64,000 nucleotides of DNA from Roseateles chitinivorans (lineage in GTDB: Bacteria; Pseudomonadota; Gammaproteobacteria; Burkholderiales; Burkholderiaceae_C): assembly GCF_002761755.1 (NCBI RefSeq), contig NZ_PEOG01000009.1, positions 62,001 to 126,000 on the forward strand, in the 5' to 3' direction. The notes under the pieces are model-generated. The model saw nothing but the letters and a program-made list of their open reading frames with translations, was not told the DNA's origin and searched no databases. Positions 35,901 through 45,839 of this stretch are shown here, one piece after another. The translations under genes were made by a program, and so were the position numbers. Within the stretch, counting starts at the first letter, position 1; each line of letters starts with the position of its first letter.

Positions 35901-36271
35901 ACTCCGGCGGCGAAGCGCCCGGTGCGCGCATTGACGACATGTACGTCGTTTGCGGGCAGGCCCAACGCAGCATCATGTGGCTGCACAACAAGGAACGGCG
36001 TTCGGACCTCTTCGCTCACCTCTTGAAGCGGGACGCGGATCGAGTCGAAAGCGGCCGGCCCACACGCTTTGAGATCGGGTCAAAGGACCGGCTGGCGCAG
36101 ATCCGCGACCTCAGCCGCGTATGCGCGGTCGCCCTGCGCGTCTACATCGTCCAGCCCGGGCTTTCCAAGGCAGGCGCGGCAGAACACCAGCTCGCACTGC
36201 TGGGCGTCACCGAAAGGTTCCTGTCCGAGACCTACCAGGTGCCCCTCAAGGTCTACTGCAGCCAGGCCTAG
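32996..36271 (+). CDS. SF2 DEAH-type helicase with possible C-terminal nuclease domain
   Basis: A 1091-residue protein. Helicase motifs are clear: Walker A MPTGTGKT (157-164), IDEAHH (269-274), FTATPFRED (297-305), then VVCVDMLGEGFDMPELKIAAF and the arginine-finger motif QLAGRFTRSRDD (450-461). Residues 480-930 match no family I know. Near 937-990 there is DDDGAGEAADIV, then VDLYHCKYSGGEAPGARIDD and CGQAQRS. This order recalls a PD-(D/E)XK nuclease with an HxK variant, but that is inference. AGGGAGGG precedes the ATG. Helicase-nuclease proteins of this size are typical of phage-defence islands. Confidence 0.85.
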   Translation: MRLTVPPVMGVNAKTSRGVIEQLAHPAEVIQGEWTKFAIPSRSGWKLAGQDGRVVYVFAKAPPSLSQLPSDGPTLLGDVPEGVAEADLSGGRWLAHPDLDSNLTPAQARESWFAAFNFVGEEQLREGQVGLRRPQLGALHAIHAHWSTKTDVATVVMPTGTGKTETMLATMISARCTRIMVIVPTDALRTQIALKFRTLGILKDARSVLLKAGVMRPVVGTLEKRPTSVEEVGELFRRCNVIVSTSILAAKCSDEVQARMAEACTHLFIDEAHHAEAPTWHALKSVFKAQKRQVLQFTATPFREDGVPLDGEIIYVYPMRQAQREGYFRPIRFSSVYAFNSARADRDIAAKVIEELKADATGLHVAMARVSTQIRAAEVLAIYEELGEFNPVMLHSGMKKADAQAARGALDNRKARIVVCVDMLGEGFDMPELKIAAFHDLRKSLAVTLQLAGRFTRSRDDLGDPVFIANIADVNLRDELRTLYTQDPDWNLLLPNLSEAAIGDELEAQRFMSGFSSQLDEIPVNEIRPAASMVAYRTHCTKWTPSDFKGAFPGLSEGEEIYPILNEKEHMLIIIAARRQGVPWTDVPAVEGLVWELCIAIWDKEQSLLFIHGSTNTGAYSPFARALCGNDVELIQAPEVFRAFGGINRLMLTNVGLDEQFGRQIRFTGRMGPDVAAPLSDATLETTTKSVLAGSGFERGGPASIGAGKKGRVWTHLRLKVNEFSTWCKRVGAKLIDESIDPEEVLGGTLVQKIIGQRPASVPVGVDWPVELLDHVESATKISFGTTIDQHLTNCSIEIRDCSATGPIILRVFCESREVQVRLNFLTRGKALDFEFVYEGSAKATIQRGESYDLCAYLTENPPTVWFADGSKLEGNLHVELRTAAQLYSRDRLEALDWSGIDITKESQREERRPNSVQYRTIEHIKAENRHEILIDDDGAGEAADIVGISLDSKTLPRLIKVDLYHCKYSGGEAPGARIDDMYVVCGQAQRSIMWLHNKERRSDLFAHLLKRDADRVESGRPTRFEIGSKDRLAQIRDLSRVCAVALRVYIVQPGLSKAGAAEHQLALLGVTERFLSETYQVPLKVYCSQA

Positions 36272-36502
36272 CCTCCATGCGCTGGTCTACCTCGGCAATC
36301 GAAGCAGTCCGGCCAGTTGAATGGCCGCATTGAGGCCGAGACCGTGAGCTGAATAGGCCGGGGCGAAGGACCGGACACGCTGGGATGCCGCCGCGGCTTC
36401 AGGCTGGAAGCAGCCCTTGGGGCGTAGCTCTCGCCGAGGCTTGCCTAGCCCCGGCTAACACCATCCCTTCGTCTATCGGTCGGCCATGAACTCAAGACGG
36501 TC
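36272..36502. other. Intergenic region after the helicase
   Basis: No gene, repeat or RNA was recognised here. It leads directly into the decayed DUF5131 sequence. Confidence 0.3.
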
Positions 36503-36803
36503 ATGGGTAAAGGCTCTCGCATCGAATGGGCGCGCCACGCCTTCAACCCTGGTGGGGATACGTCAAGGTCTCGCCGGCCCGCGATCACTGCTACGCGGAA
36601 TCGTGGGCCAAACGCGTTAACTCCGACGTCTGGGGCCGAATCACAGCGGCGGTTCTTCAGCGATGCCCACTGGAAGGGGCTATTGAAGTGGAACGGGGAC
36701 GCAACGGCCGAGGCGTTCGGCGCTGCGTTTTCTGCGCCTCAATGGCAGATGTCTTCGAGAATCGGCCTGACCTGATAGCGCCACGGCAGCGGCCGTTTTT
36801 TCA
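36503..36803 (+). pseudogene. DUF5131 (phage Gp37/Gp68-like) remnant with several frameshifts
   Basis: The family start MGKGSRIEWARHAFNP is in one frame. PWWGYVKVSPARDHCYAESW and AKRVNSDVWG follow in a second frame. SQRRFFSDAHWKGLLKWNGD is back in the first, and RRCVFCASMADVFENRPDL in the second again. Put together these match the N-terminal third of DUF5131 proteins in order, with the conserved HCYAE and FCASMADVFE blocks. At least three frameshifts and loss of the rest make it a relic. DUF5131 genes are carried by phages and islands, often next to tcmP, which is absent here. Confidence 0.8.
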
Positions 36804-36831
36804 TTAACTGCCTGCAGTTTTGCAGTCAAGG

Positions 36832-36873
36832 CCCCGCCGCACGGGAAATTTTCATGAGCTATTTGCGGCGGGG
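36832..36873 (-). terminator. Hairpin after glmS
   Basis: A perfect 10-bp stem, CCCCGCCGCA and TGCGGCGGGG, with a 22-base loop, is 27 bases past the glmS stop. There is no T run on the minus strand, so its role as terminator is uncertain. It lies where Tn7-type elements insert. Confidence 0.4.
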
Positions 36874-36899
36874 GACAACAAGGCGCCAACGGCCTCCCC

Positions 36900-38774
<1,875 letters not shown>

Positions 38775-38924
38775 GATGTCTCTCCCCGGGCGTCCCGGAT
38801 GAATTGCGAATGGGCGCAATCCTAGGCATCCCTCTTAGGCCGTTGCTTTCAAATTTGCATCACTAATGAAAGAATCAATCGCCGTCCATCGATGATGGCA
38901 TTTTATTTCAAATCCGTCCGCCTC

Positions 38925-39410
38925 ATGAAATATTCAGACGATCTGGACGCCATCGACTTGAGGGTGTTGGACCTCCTCCAGCAGGACGCGTCACTCTCCA
39001 ACCAGGCGTTGGCGGAACGCGCGCATGTCTCGCCCGCCACCTGCCTACGTCGCGTGCGGCGGCTGGTGGAGGCCGGGGTGATCGAGAAGCAGGTAGCGAT
39101 CCTCTCGCCGGACAAGCTCGGCGCGGGCCTGTCCGCGCTGGTCGAGATCACGCTCGACCGCCAGGGCGCCGAGCACCTGGATGCCTTCGAGGCGATCGCC
39201 GTCGCGGCGCCGGAGGTCCAGCAGTGCTGGCGCGTCGCGCCAGGGCCGGACTTCGTGTTGGTGCTGCAGGTGCCGGACATGCCGGCCTATCACGCGCTGG
39301 TGCAGCGGCTCTTCACCCAGCAGGCCAACGTCCGCAATGTGAAGGCCTTCTTCAGCGTCAAGCGCGCGAAGTTCGAGCCGCGCCTGACGCTCCCCGCCCC
39401 GCGCGCCTGA
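38925..39410 (+). CDS. Lrp/AsnC-family regulator
   Basis: A 161-residue Lrp-type protein from the ATG at 38925; an upstream ATG at 38892 is in frame. The HTH is AIDLRVLDLLQQDASLSNQALAERAHVSPATCLRRVRRL. The RAM ligand domain follows (GAGLSALVEITLDRQGAEHLDAFEAI and DFVLVLQVPDMPAYHALVQRLF). It is divergent from glmS (start 38774), a frequent pairing in Burkholderiales, and may sense an amino acid. The 150-base gap is AT-rich and suits promoter plus operator. Confidence 0.92.
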   Translation: MKYSDDLDAIDLRVLDLLQQDASLSNQALAERAHVSPATCLRRVRRLVEAGVIEKQVAILSPDKLGAGLSALVEITLDRQGAEHLDAFEAIAVAAPEVQQCWRVAPGPDFVLVLQVPDMPAYHALVQRLFTQQANVRNVKAFFSVKRAKFEPRLTLPAPRA

Positions 39411-39499
39411 GCCGGGTCTTGCCCCTCGTCCGCTTGCGGGAGAGGCGGGGATGAGGGCCAGCGGCCGTGGCACCGCACCGAACGACCAGCGCTAGAGGA

Positions 39500-40681
39500 T
39501 CAGCGCTTGAGGATCAGCAGGCCCTTGAGGTACTCGCCCTCGGGGAAGTAGATCGTCTGCGGGTGATCCGGCGTCGCGCCGACGCGGTCCAGGATGAGCC
39601 CATCCGCGCCCGCGTCGATGCCAGCGCCGGCCACGATCTTGTGGAACAGCTCCGGCCCCACGCCGCCCGAGCAGGAGAAGGTGAACAGCAGGCCGCCGGG
39701 ATTCAGCAGCATCAGGCCGAGCCGGTTGATGTCCTTGTAGGCGCGCGCGGCGCGTTCCGCGTGAGCCGCCGTCGGCGCGAACTTGGGCGGGTCCAGCACG
39801 ATCGCGTCGAAGCGCCGGCCCTGCTTGAGCAGGTCGCGCAGCGTGTGGTTCACGTCCGCATCCAGCGCCGTGTGCCGCGCCGGATCGAAGCCATTGAGCG
39901 CGACGTGCGCAGTGGCGCGCTCGAGCGCGGGACCGGACGAGTCGACGCTGATGACCTCGCTGGCGCCACCGGCCAGCGCCGCGACGGAGAAGCCGCCGGT
40001 GTAGCTGAAGCAGTTCAGCACCGACTGGCAACCGTACTGCCGCACCGCCTCGGCGAACTTGCGGCGGTTGTCGCGCTGGTCGAGGTAGTAGCCGGTCTTG
40101 TGACCCTCGGCCACGTCGAGGCTGAGCTTCCAGGTGTTCTCCGAGATGACGATCTCGGTCGGGCCCTCGCCGCGCAGCCAGCCGGTGACCGTCGCCAGGC
40201 CCTCGAGCGTGCGCACGTTGGCGTCGGAGCGCTCGTACAGCCGCGTCAGCCCGGTCTGCGCCAGCAGCTGGTCGGCAATGGTCTGCTTCCAGCGCTCGGT
40301 GCCGGCGGACAGGAACTGCGCGCTCAGCGTGTCGCCATAGCGGTCGACGATCAGCCCGGGCAGGCCGTCGGCCTCGCCGTGAATGAGCCGCACCGCGTCG
40401 GAGTCGATCGGCATGCGGGCCCGCAGCGCGATCGCCGCGGCGATCCGGCGTTCGAAGAAGGCCGCGTCGATGCGCTCCTGCTCATCGAAACTCCAGGCGC
40501 GCACCCGGATCAGCGATTCCGGGCTGAACGACGCCCAGCACAGGAATCGGCCATCGGCGGCCTCGACCCGAACGGTCTCGCCAGCGTCGGCCTTGCCCTT
40601 GGCGATGGAACCCTCGAACACCCACGGGTGGCGGCGCAGCAGCGAGCGGTCCTTGCCCTCGCGCAGACGGATGATCTTCAT
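39500..40681 (-). CDS. rlmI: 23S rRNA m5C1962 methyltransferase-like protein
   Basis: A 393-residue class I methyltransferase. The N-terminal PUA-type region (LREGKDRSLLRRHPWVFEGS) precedes a long linker and the catalytic domain. SAM-binding motif: NCFSYTGGFSVAAL. Motif IV is VLDPPKFAP, and the Cys nucleophile block is FTFSCSGGV. This set matches RlmI (YccW), which methylates 23S rRNA C1962. The start at 40681 lies 15 bases past the stop of the outer-membrane-type gene, so they may be co-transcribed. Confidence 0.9.
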   Translation of the reverse strand: MKIIRLREGKDRSLLRRHPWVFEGSIAKGKADAGETVRVEAADGRFLCWASFSPESLIRVRAWSFDEQERIDAAFFERRIAAAIALRARMPIDSDAVRLIHGEADGLPGLIVDRYGDTLSAQFLSAGTERWKQTIADQLLAQTGLTRLYERSDANVRTLEGLATVTGWLRGEGPTEIVISENTWKLSLDVAEGHKTGYYLDQRDNRRKFAEAVRQYGCQSVLNCFSYTGGFSVAALAGGASEVISVDSSGPALERATAHVALNGFDPARHTALDADVNHTLRDLLKQGRRFDAIVLDPPKFAPTAAHAERAARAYKDINRLGLMLLNPGGLLFTFSCSGGVGPELFHKIVAGAGIDAGADGLILDRVGATPDHPQTIYFPEGEYLKGLLILKR

Positions 40682-40696
40682 AGGGGCGCGATTGTC

Positions 40697-42397
40697 TCAG
40701 CGCTTCGCCGCCGGCCCCAGCGTGCCGAAGGCCCAGCCGATGTTCAAGCTCACCATCGGCGTGCTGTGCTTCTCGCCGCCCAGCGCCTTCCACTGGCCGA
40801 CGCCGACCTTCACCCGCAGGCGGTCGCGGCCGGTGCCTTCCCATTGGGTCCAGACCTCGCCCTGGGTCACCGCACCGCCGCCGACCGACACGCCGCCACC
40901 GCCCGCCGCGCCGACCAGCGCCTCCGCGCCGACGCGCAGGCCGTTCCACTTGGGCGACTGCGCGCCCAGGCCGAACATGCCGTACGAGAACGCGCCGGCC
41001 TTGCCCAGCGCCGCGCTGCCCGCATGCGCCACGCCGTACCACGGGCCGCCGAAGTCGCGGGTCATGCCGATGCCCAGGCCGGTCACGTTGTCGCGCGAGC
41101 CGTCCTTGAACTTGAATTCCTTGAAGTAGGGCATGCTCAGGTACAGCGTCTGCGCCCGCACCGTGCCCGACTCGAGCGGCGGCGTGTTCAGGATGCGCGA
41201 GACCTTCTCCAGCGGCAGCGCCAGCGAGCCGCGCACCTGGAAGGAGTCGTAATGGCCCCAGGGCGCCTTCATGTAGCCCGCGTCCAGCCGCAGCGTCGGC
41301 CCCCAGGGCGTGATCCAGCGCAGCGTCGGCCCGACCCGCACCAGCCAGCCGTTGCCGGTGTCCATGTCGCCGCCGCCGCCCAGGCCGAAGGAGAGCTGCC
41401 CGCCCACCCGCAGCCGCTGGCTGCCGATGCCCCAGTCCTGTCCCGCGTTGGCGAGGATCTCCATGTAGCCGTCGTGACCGCCGGACGCGGCGCCCGAGGC
41501 CTCCAGGCCCCACCACGACGAACCGTCGCCGAAGTACTGCCGCAGGTCGCCGCCGGCCTTGCCCTTGCGCCCGGTGAGCGGCGCGCCGCCGCGCGTGCGG
41601 CTGCCGCTGCGCGGCTTTTCAACGCCGGCGCTCAGCGCGATCTCGTCGAAGCCCATGCCGGTACGGTCGCCCGCGCGGCCCGGCGAGCCCGAGTCGCTCG
41701 GGTTGAAGCTCAGGAAGCGGTCCATCCGGCCGAGGGTGAACGCGACGCCGGTGTCCTTGATGTTGCCGTTGCCGTTCGGGAAGGTGACGTGCGACACGCC
41801 CACGCCGGCGTACCAGTTGCCGAACTCGCCGCGCAGCGACAGCTCCGGCCGCAGCATCAGGCCGCCGCCCGGACGCACCCGGTCGGAGCTCACGCCGCCA
41901 CCCGCGCCGGCATAGACGCTGGCCGCCAGGTGCAGATTGGGCCCGACACGGAAGCGGCGCTGCAGGTTGAAGCCGACGGTGAACAGCCCGCCGAACTCGC
42001 CCTGCGCCGCGCCGTAGGCGGCCGGACCGATGCCCCAGTCCTCGTTGATGGCCACCATGTAGTGCGCCCCCAGCAGCGCGGTCTTCTGCCCGGTGGGCAT
42101 CTTGATCGGCGACCAGTTCAGCTCGAACGCGGCGGGCCGGCTGTCGGTCGCGGTGACGACCCGCGGCGGCTCCATCCCGGACAGCGTCGCGCGGACAGGG
42201 CCGTTGCCCGCATCGGTCGTCGTGACGCCGCCAGCGCGATTCGCGTCCTGGACCTCGGCCGAAAACACCGAGGGCGCGGCCCCGGGCGCCTGGGCCTGGG
42301 TTTGCGCCTGCGCCTGGGCGGCGAGCAGCGCCGAGCACAGCAGCAGCGGACGGGACGGGAACGGGGCCTTCGAGGCGATCAGGGCGGAGCGGGGCAT
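40697..42397 (-). CDS. Orphan outer-membrane beta-barrel-type protein
   Basis: A 566-residue exported protein from the ATG at 42397, with a signal peptide (LLLCSALLAAQAQAQ). The body alternates short beta-like strands and Gly-rich turns (ASVYAGAGGGVSSDRVRPGG, GQLSFGLGGGGDMDTGNGW, VGPTLRWITPWGPTLRLDAGY), suggesting a barrel. The end, MVSLNIGWAFGTLGPAAKR, lacks a terminal Phe. No family was recognised. It is inserted between rlmI and xerC in an otherwise conserved neighbourhood, 14 bases after the xerC stop. Role unknown. Confidence 0.7.
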   Translation of the reverse strand: MPRSALIASKAPFPSRPLLLCSALLAAQAQAQTQAQAPGAAPSVFSAEVQDANRAGGVTTTDAGNGPVRATLSGMEPPRVVTATDSRPAAFELNWSPIKMPTGQKTALLGAHYMVAINEDWGIGPAAYGAAQGEFGGLFTVGFNLQRRFRVGPNLHLAASVYAGAGGGVSSDRVRPGGGLMLRPELSLRGEFGNWYAGVGVSHVTFPNGNGNIKDTGVAFTLGRMDRFLSFNPSDSGSPGRAGDRTGMGFDEIALSAGVEKPRSGSRTRGGAPLTGRKGKAGGDLRQYFGDGSSWWGLEASGAASGGHDGYMEILANAGQDWGIGSQRLRVGGQLSFGLGGGGDMDTGNGWLVRVGPTLRWITPWGPTLRLDAGYMKAPWGHYDSFQVRGSLALPLEKVSRILNTPPLESGTVRAQTLYLSMPYFKEFKFKDGSRDNVTGLGIGMTRDFGGPWYGVAHAGSAALGKAGAFSYGMFGLGAQSPKWNGLRVGAEALVGAAGGGGVSVGGGAVTQGEVWTQWEGTGRDRLRVKVGVGQWKALGGEKHSTPMVSLNIGWAFGTLGPAAKR

Positions 42398-42410
42398 CGG
42401 GATCAATCGG

Positions 42411-43340
42411 TTATTTCTTGCGGGCGCGCGGGTGCGCCGCGTCGTAGACCTTGGCCAGGTGCTGGAAATCCAGCCGGGTGTAGACCTGCGTGGTGCTGAT
42501 GTTGGCGTGGCCCAGCAGCTCCTGGACCGCGCGCAGGTCGCCGCTGCTCTGCAGCAGGTGCGACGCGAACGAATGGCGCAGCATGTGCGGATGGACATGC
42601 GTCGGCATGCCCGCGGCCAGGGCCCGCTGCTTCAGGCGCTTGCGGACCTGATCGGCGCTCAGTCGCCGGCCGCGCGGGCCGACCAGCAGTGCCGGCTCGT
42701 CGGCCGCCGCCCATTGGCCGCGCACCGCCAGCCATTGCTGCAGCGCCGCCAGCGACGGTCCGCCGAGCGGCACCGCGCGGCGCTTGGCGCCCTTGCCCAG
42801 CACCTGGGCCTCGGCGGCGTCGGGCACGATCCAGCCGGCCGAGCTGGCGTGATGCCGCAGGTCCAGGCCCACCAGCTCCGACACCCGCAAGCCGCTGCCG
42901 TAGAGCAGCTCCACCAGGCAGCGCTCGAGCGCCTCGGCGACCGGGTCGGTGGCGTCCTGGTGGTGCTCGGCCAGTCGCACCGCGTCGTCGACTCCCAGCG
43001 CCTTGGGCAGGGGTCGGCCCTGCTTGGGCGCATGCAGATCGGCGATCGGATTGGCGTCGACCAGTCCCTGCTGCCCCAGCCAGCGGTACCACCCGCGCCA
43101 GGCGGACAGGATCAGCGCCAGCGTGCGCGGCTTCAGCTTCTCGGCATGCAGCTTGGCCAGGCCGCGACGGGCCTGGTGCGCGCTCAGGCGCAGCAGGTCC
43201 AGCCCCTGCGCCGAAGCGAAGCCGGTCAGCCGCTGCAGCGCTTCCGTGTACAGCGTCAGCGTGCGCTCCGCCAGGCGGCGCTGCACGCGCAGATGGTCCA
43301 GGTAGCGGCGCTGCTCGTCAGTCAGGCTGACGGTCGACAT
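42411..43340 (-). CDS. xerC: Tyrosine recombinase
   Basis: A 309-residue recombinase from the ATG at 43340. The N-terminal SAM-like core-binding domain is 1-100. Catalytic residues are visible: Arg in GLRVSEL, the HxxR block HPHMLRHSFASHLL, and LGHANISTTQVYTRL with His and the Tyr nucleophile. XerC works with XerD at dif to resolve chromosome dimers. The position after DUF484, with the start inside the DUF484 3' end, is the conserved order. It has the standard size. Confidence 0.95.
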   Translation of the reverse strand: MSTVSLTDEQRRYLDHLRVQRRLAERTLTLYTEALQRLTGFASAQGLDLLRLSAHQARRGLAKLHAEKLKPRTLALILSAWRGWYRWLGQQGLVDANPIADLHAPKQGRPLPKALGVDDAVRLAEHHQDATDPVAEALERCLVELLYGSGLRVSELVGLDLRHHASSAGWIVPDAAEAQVLGKGAKRRAVPLGGPSLAALQQWLAVRGQWAAADEPALLVGPRGRRLSADQVRKRLKQRALAAGMPTHVHPHMLRHSFASHLLQSSGDLRAVQELLGHANISTTQVYTRLDFQHLAKVYDAAHPRARKK

Positions 43341-44028
43341 GGCCGGCGACATGGGGGTCGGCGTGCAGCAGGCGCGACAGCGCGGCGCTCGCGATCTCGC
43401 CGACGCGGGACAGGAACTCGGTGCCCATCTCGGCGGTGTAGCGCGTCGGATCCGGCGAGCCCAGCACCAGCAGGCCAAAGGGCTCCGCCGGCGCGCCCGC
43501 CGTCAGCGGCACCAGCGCCAGCGACGCGACATCGTCCTCGAGCCAGCGCGCCGCCTCGAAGCCCGAATTGATGCCGCAGTAGGGCTGGTTCAGGCTGCCG
43601 ACGAAGGTCTTCACGTCCGGATTGACCTCGGCCGCGAACGGCGCCAACGCGTGGCCCGCACCGACGTTCCACAAGCGCAGACCGGCCTGCGGAATCAGGA
43701 ACTGGTGACGCAGCTCGCGCAGCAGCACCTCGGGCAACTGGCTGTCGTCGCGGGTGAGCATCAGCGCCAGCGTCCAGCGGTGCAGCCGGTCGGCGATCGC
43801 GACGTTCTCCTGCCCGTTGCGGATCATCTCGATGATCTTGTGCTCCAGACCGCGGATCTTGTCGCGCAGCAGCTCCGCCTGGCGCTCCTGCAGCGACACC
43901 GCGCGCTGGCCGTGCGGATGCGAGATCCGGACGTTGGCCAGCAACTCGGCATGGCGTTCGAAGAACGCCGGGTCATTCGCCAGGTAGTCGGCGATGTCTT
44001 GTTCGGTGATGCCTTCGATGCCGCTCAC
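43318..44028 (-). CDS. DUF484 family protein
   Basis: A 236-residue protein starting [31 protein letters not shown], the hallmark of DUF484, followed by a coiled segment [23 protein letters not shown] and a GAF-like domain. The protein overlaps dapF at its start by 4 bases and xerC at its end by 23 bases. DUF484 is nearly always between dapF and xerC, as in Pseudomonas and Burkholderia. Its function is unknown. Confidence 0.93.
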   Translation of the reverse strand: MSGIEGITEQDIADYLANDPAFFERHAELLANVRISHPHGQRAVSLQERQAELLRDKIRGLEHKIIEMIRNGQENVAIADRLHRWTLALMLTRDDSQLPEVLLRELRHQFLIPQAGLRLWNVGAGHALAPFAAEVNPDVKTFVGSLNQPYCGINSGFEAARWLEDDVASLALVPLTAGAPAEPFGLLVLGSPDPTRYTAEMGTEFLSRVGEIASAALSRLLHADPHVAGHVDRQPD

Positions 44029-44900
44029 AGTTCGATTTCTCCTTCAAAGACCGTCTGTGCCGGCCCTGTCATGTAGACCGGGGCATCGAGCCCCGGGCCG
44101 CCCGGCGTCATGCCGGCCCATTCGATGCGCAGGTCTCCGCCGCGCGTATGCACTTCCACCGCCTCGTCCAGCCAGCCGAGCCGGATGCCGGCGACCACCG
44201 CCGCGCAGGCGCCGGTGCCGCAGGCCAGCGTCTCGCCGGCGCCGCGCTCGAAGACGCGCAGCTTCACCTCGTTGCGGCTGAGGACCTGCAGAAAGCCGGC
44301 GTTCACGCGGCGCGGAAAGGCCTCGTGTGTCTCGACCAGCGGTCCGACCAGCCCCACCGGCGCCTGGTCGACGTCGTCGACCCGCTGCACCGCGTGCGGA
44401 TTGCCCATCGACAGCACCGCCACGTCCGCCGTCATGCCGTCGCCCAGGTCCAGCGGCCAGCACTGGAAGCCGTGCTCGGCCTTGGGCTCCGTACCGCGCG
44501 GGTCGAAGGGGATGCGCGGCAGGTCGAAGATCGGCGCGCCCATGTCCACCGTGACGCGGCCATCCTCGCGCAGGCGCAGCTCCAGCAGCGCGTTGACGGT
44601 CTGCACCCGGATCGTCCGCTTGCTCGTCAGGCCCTTGTCCACGACGAAGCGCACGAAGCAGCGCGCGCCGTTGCCGCACTGCTCCACCTCCGAGCCGTCC
44701 GAATTGAAGATGCGGTAGCCGAAGTCGACGTCCGGCGAGCTCGGCGCCTCGATCACCAGGATCTGGTCGCAGCCCACGCCGAAGCGGCGATCGGCCACGC
44801 GACGCAGCTGATCGGTCGTCAGCGGCATCGGCTGTTGCGTGGCATCCAGCACGACGAAGTCGTTGCCGGCGCCCTGCATCTTGGTGAAGCGCAGTTTCAT
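44025..44900 (-). CDS. dapF: Diaminopimelate epimerase
   Basis: A 291-residue epimerase with both catalytic Cys residues: Cys75 in [10 protein letters not shown] and Cys227 in [10 protein letters not shown]. It converts LL- to meso-diaminopimelate, for lysine and peptidoglycan. The sequence has the twin domain pattern of the family. The start lies 9 bases after the acyltransferase stop and the stop overlaps DUF484. Translation is probably coupled through this block. Confidence 0.97.
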   Translation of the reverse strand: MKLRFTKMQGAGNDFVVLDATQQPMPLTTDQLRRVADRRFGVGCDQILVIEAPSSPDVDFGYRIFNSDGSEVEQCGNGARCFVRFVVDKGLTSKRTIRVQTVNALLELRLREDGRVTVDMGAPIFDLPRIPFDPRGTEPKAEHGFQCWPLDLGDGMTADVAVLSMGNPHAVQRVDDVDQAPVGLVGPLVETHEAFPRRVNAGFLQVLSRNEVKLRVFERGAGETLACGTGACAAVVAGIRLGWLDEAVEVHTRGGDLRIEWAGMTPGGPGLDAPVYMTGPAQTVFEGEIEL

Positions 44901-44909
44901 GGGGGCGGA

Positions 44910-45800
44910 TTATCGGGAATACAGCGAGGCCTCGCCGGGCGGGCGGGTCTTGAAGCGCTTGTGGACCCAGAAATACTGGGCCGGGTGCTCGCGGATGCGG
45001 TCCTCGAGCCAGCGGTGGAAATGCCTGGCGTCGGCCTCCAGGTCGCCGCTCGGATATCCGGGCAGCGGCTCGTGCGCGTGGATCACGATGCCCTCGCCCT
45101 TGGGAAGCATCGTGACGATCACCGGCTGCACCACCATCTGCATCGTCTGCGCGATCTTGGCCGGCGCCAGCAGCGTGTTCGCCGGCACGCCGAAGAACGG
45201 GACGAAGGCCGAGTCCTTCGGACCGAAGTCCATGTCGGGCAGGTTCAGGAAGGAATAGCCGTCGCGGATCGCGCGCAGCACGGAGCGCACGCCCTCGTGG
45301 CGGTCCACCAGCTTGGTCGTGCCGAAGCGCGAGCGCGCCTTGCGCAGCGCCTCGTCGAAGAGCGCGTTGCTCTGCCGCTGGTAGATGCTGGCGCCGGGCC
45401 GCGCCTGGTTGAGCATCAGCGCCGGGCCGATCCAGTCCAGGCCCACGAAGTGCGGCATCAGCCACATCACCGGGCGGTCGACCTGCTCGGACAGCTTGAT
45501 GTTGCCCTCGATGCGCATCAGCCGCAGCAGTCGCTCGCCGGACGCGAACCACAGCAGGCCGCGCTCGAGCAGGCTGCGTCCGAGCCAGCCGAAGTGCTCG
45601 CGCACCAGGGCTTCGCGCTCGGCGACGGACTTCTCGGGGAAGCAGAGCTCCACGTTGCGCAGCGCCACGCGCCGGCGCGATCCGGCCACGCGATGCAGCA
45701 GTGCGCCCAGCCCCCATCCGAGCGCGGCCAGCCAGCGCAGTGGCAGCCAGTGCAGCAGCCAAAGCAGCGCGATCAGCGCATATGTACCCAGTTTTCCCAT
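44910..45800 (-). CDS. Lipid A biosynthesis acyltransferase (LpxL/HtrB family)
   Basis: A 296-residue inner-membrane acyltransferase from the ATG at 45800. An N-terminal hydrophobic segment (TYALIALLWLLHWLPLRWLA) anchors it. The HX4D catalytic motif is HFVGLD (117-122), with RQSNALFDE and FVPFFGVPA further on. LpxL-type enzymes add secondary acyl chains to lipid A; whether lauroyl or myristoyl is unknown. The gene heads the dapF-DUF484-xerC block and is divergent from metK. Its start lies only 33 bases from the metK -10 box. Confidence 0.92.
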   Translation of the reverse strand: MGKLGTYALIALLWLLHWLPLRWLAALGWGLGALLHRVAGSRRRVALRNVELCFPEKSVAEREALVREHFGWLGRSLLERGLLWFASGERLLRLMRIEGNIKLSEQVDRPVMWLMPHFVGLDWIGPALMLNQARPGASIYQRQSNALFDEALRKARSRFGTTKLVDRHEGVRSVLRAIRDGYSFLNLPDMDFGPKDSAFVPFFGVPANTLLAPAKIAQTMQMVVQPVIVTMLPKGEGIVIHAHEPLPGYPSGDLEADARHFHRWLEDRIREHPAQYFWVHKRFKTRPPGEASLYSR

Positions 45801-45832
45801 CCACCCATCCGTGGGCCCTTGCGGGCCTTTCC

Positions 45833-45838
45833 TATAAT
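45833..45838 (+). promoter_or_regulatory. Predicted -10 box (TATAAT) of metK
   Basis: A consensus TATAAT is 123 bases before the metK start. No good -35 was seen at the usual spacing, so transcription from here may need an activator. The transcript would have a leader of about 115 bases. Confidence 0.6.
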
Positions 45839-45839
45839 G

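Noticed and set aside
33698..36019. A 773-codon minus-strand open frame inside the helicase
   Set aside because: The helicase motifs on the plus strand are unmistakable, and the mirror frame has no family or start context.
36780..36805. A T-rich run (GGCCGTTTTTT) as a plus-strand terminator
   Set aside because: The stem before it is too weak to be convincing.
36871..36880. A possible Tn7-like end (ACA-type terminus) 19 bases past the glmS stop
   Set aside because: No second end, no 5-bp target duplication and no repeated TnsB-type sites were found.
39467..42499. A 1010-codon plus-strand open frame opposite rlmI and the barrel-like gene
   Set aside because: It lies over a confident rlmI gene and has repetitive Arg/Ala/His composition without domains.
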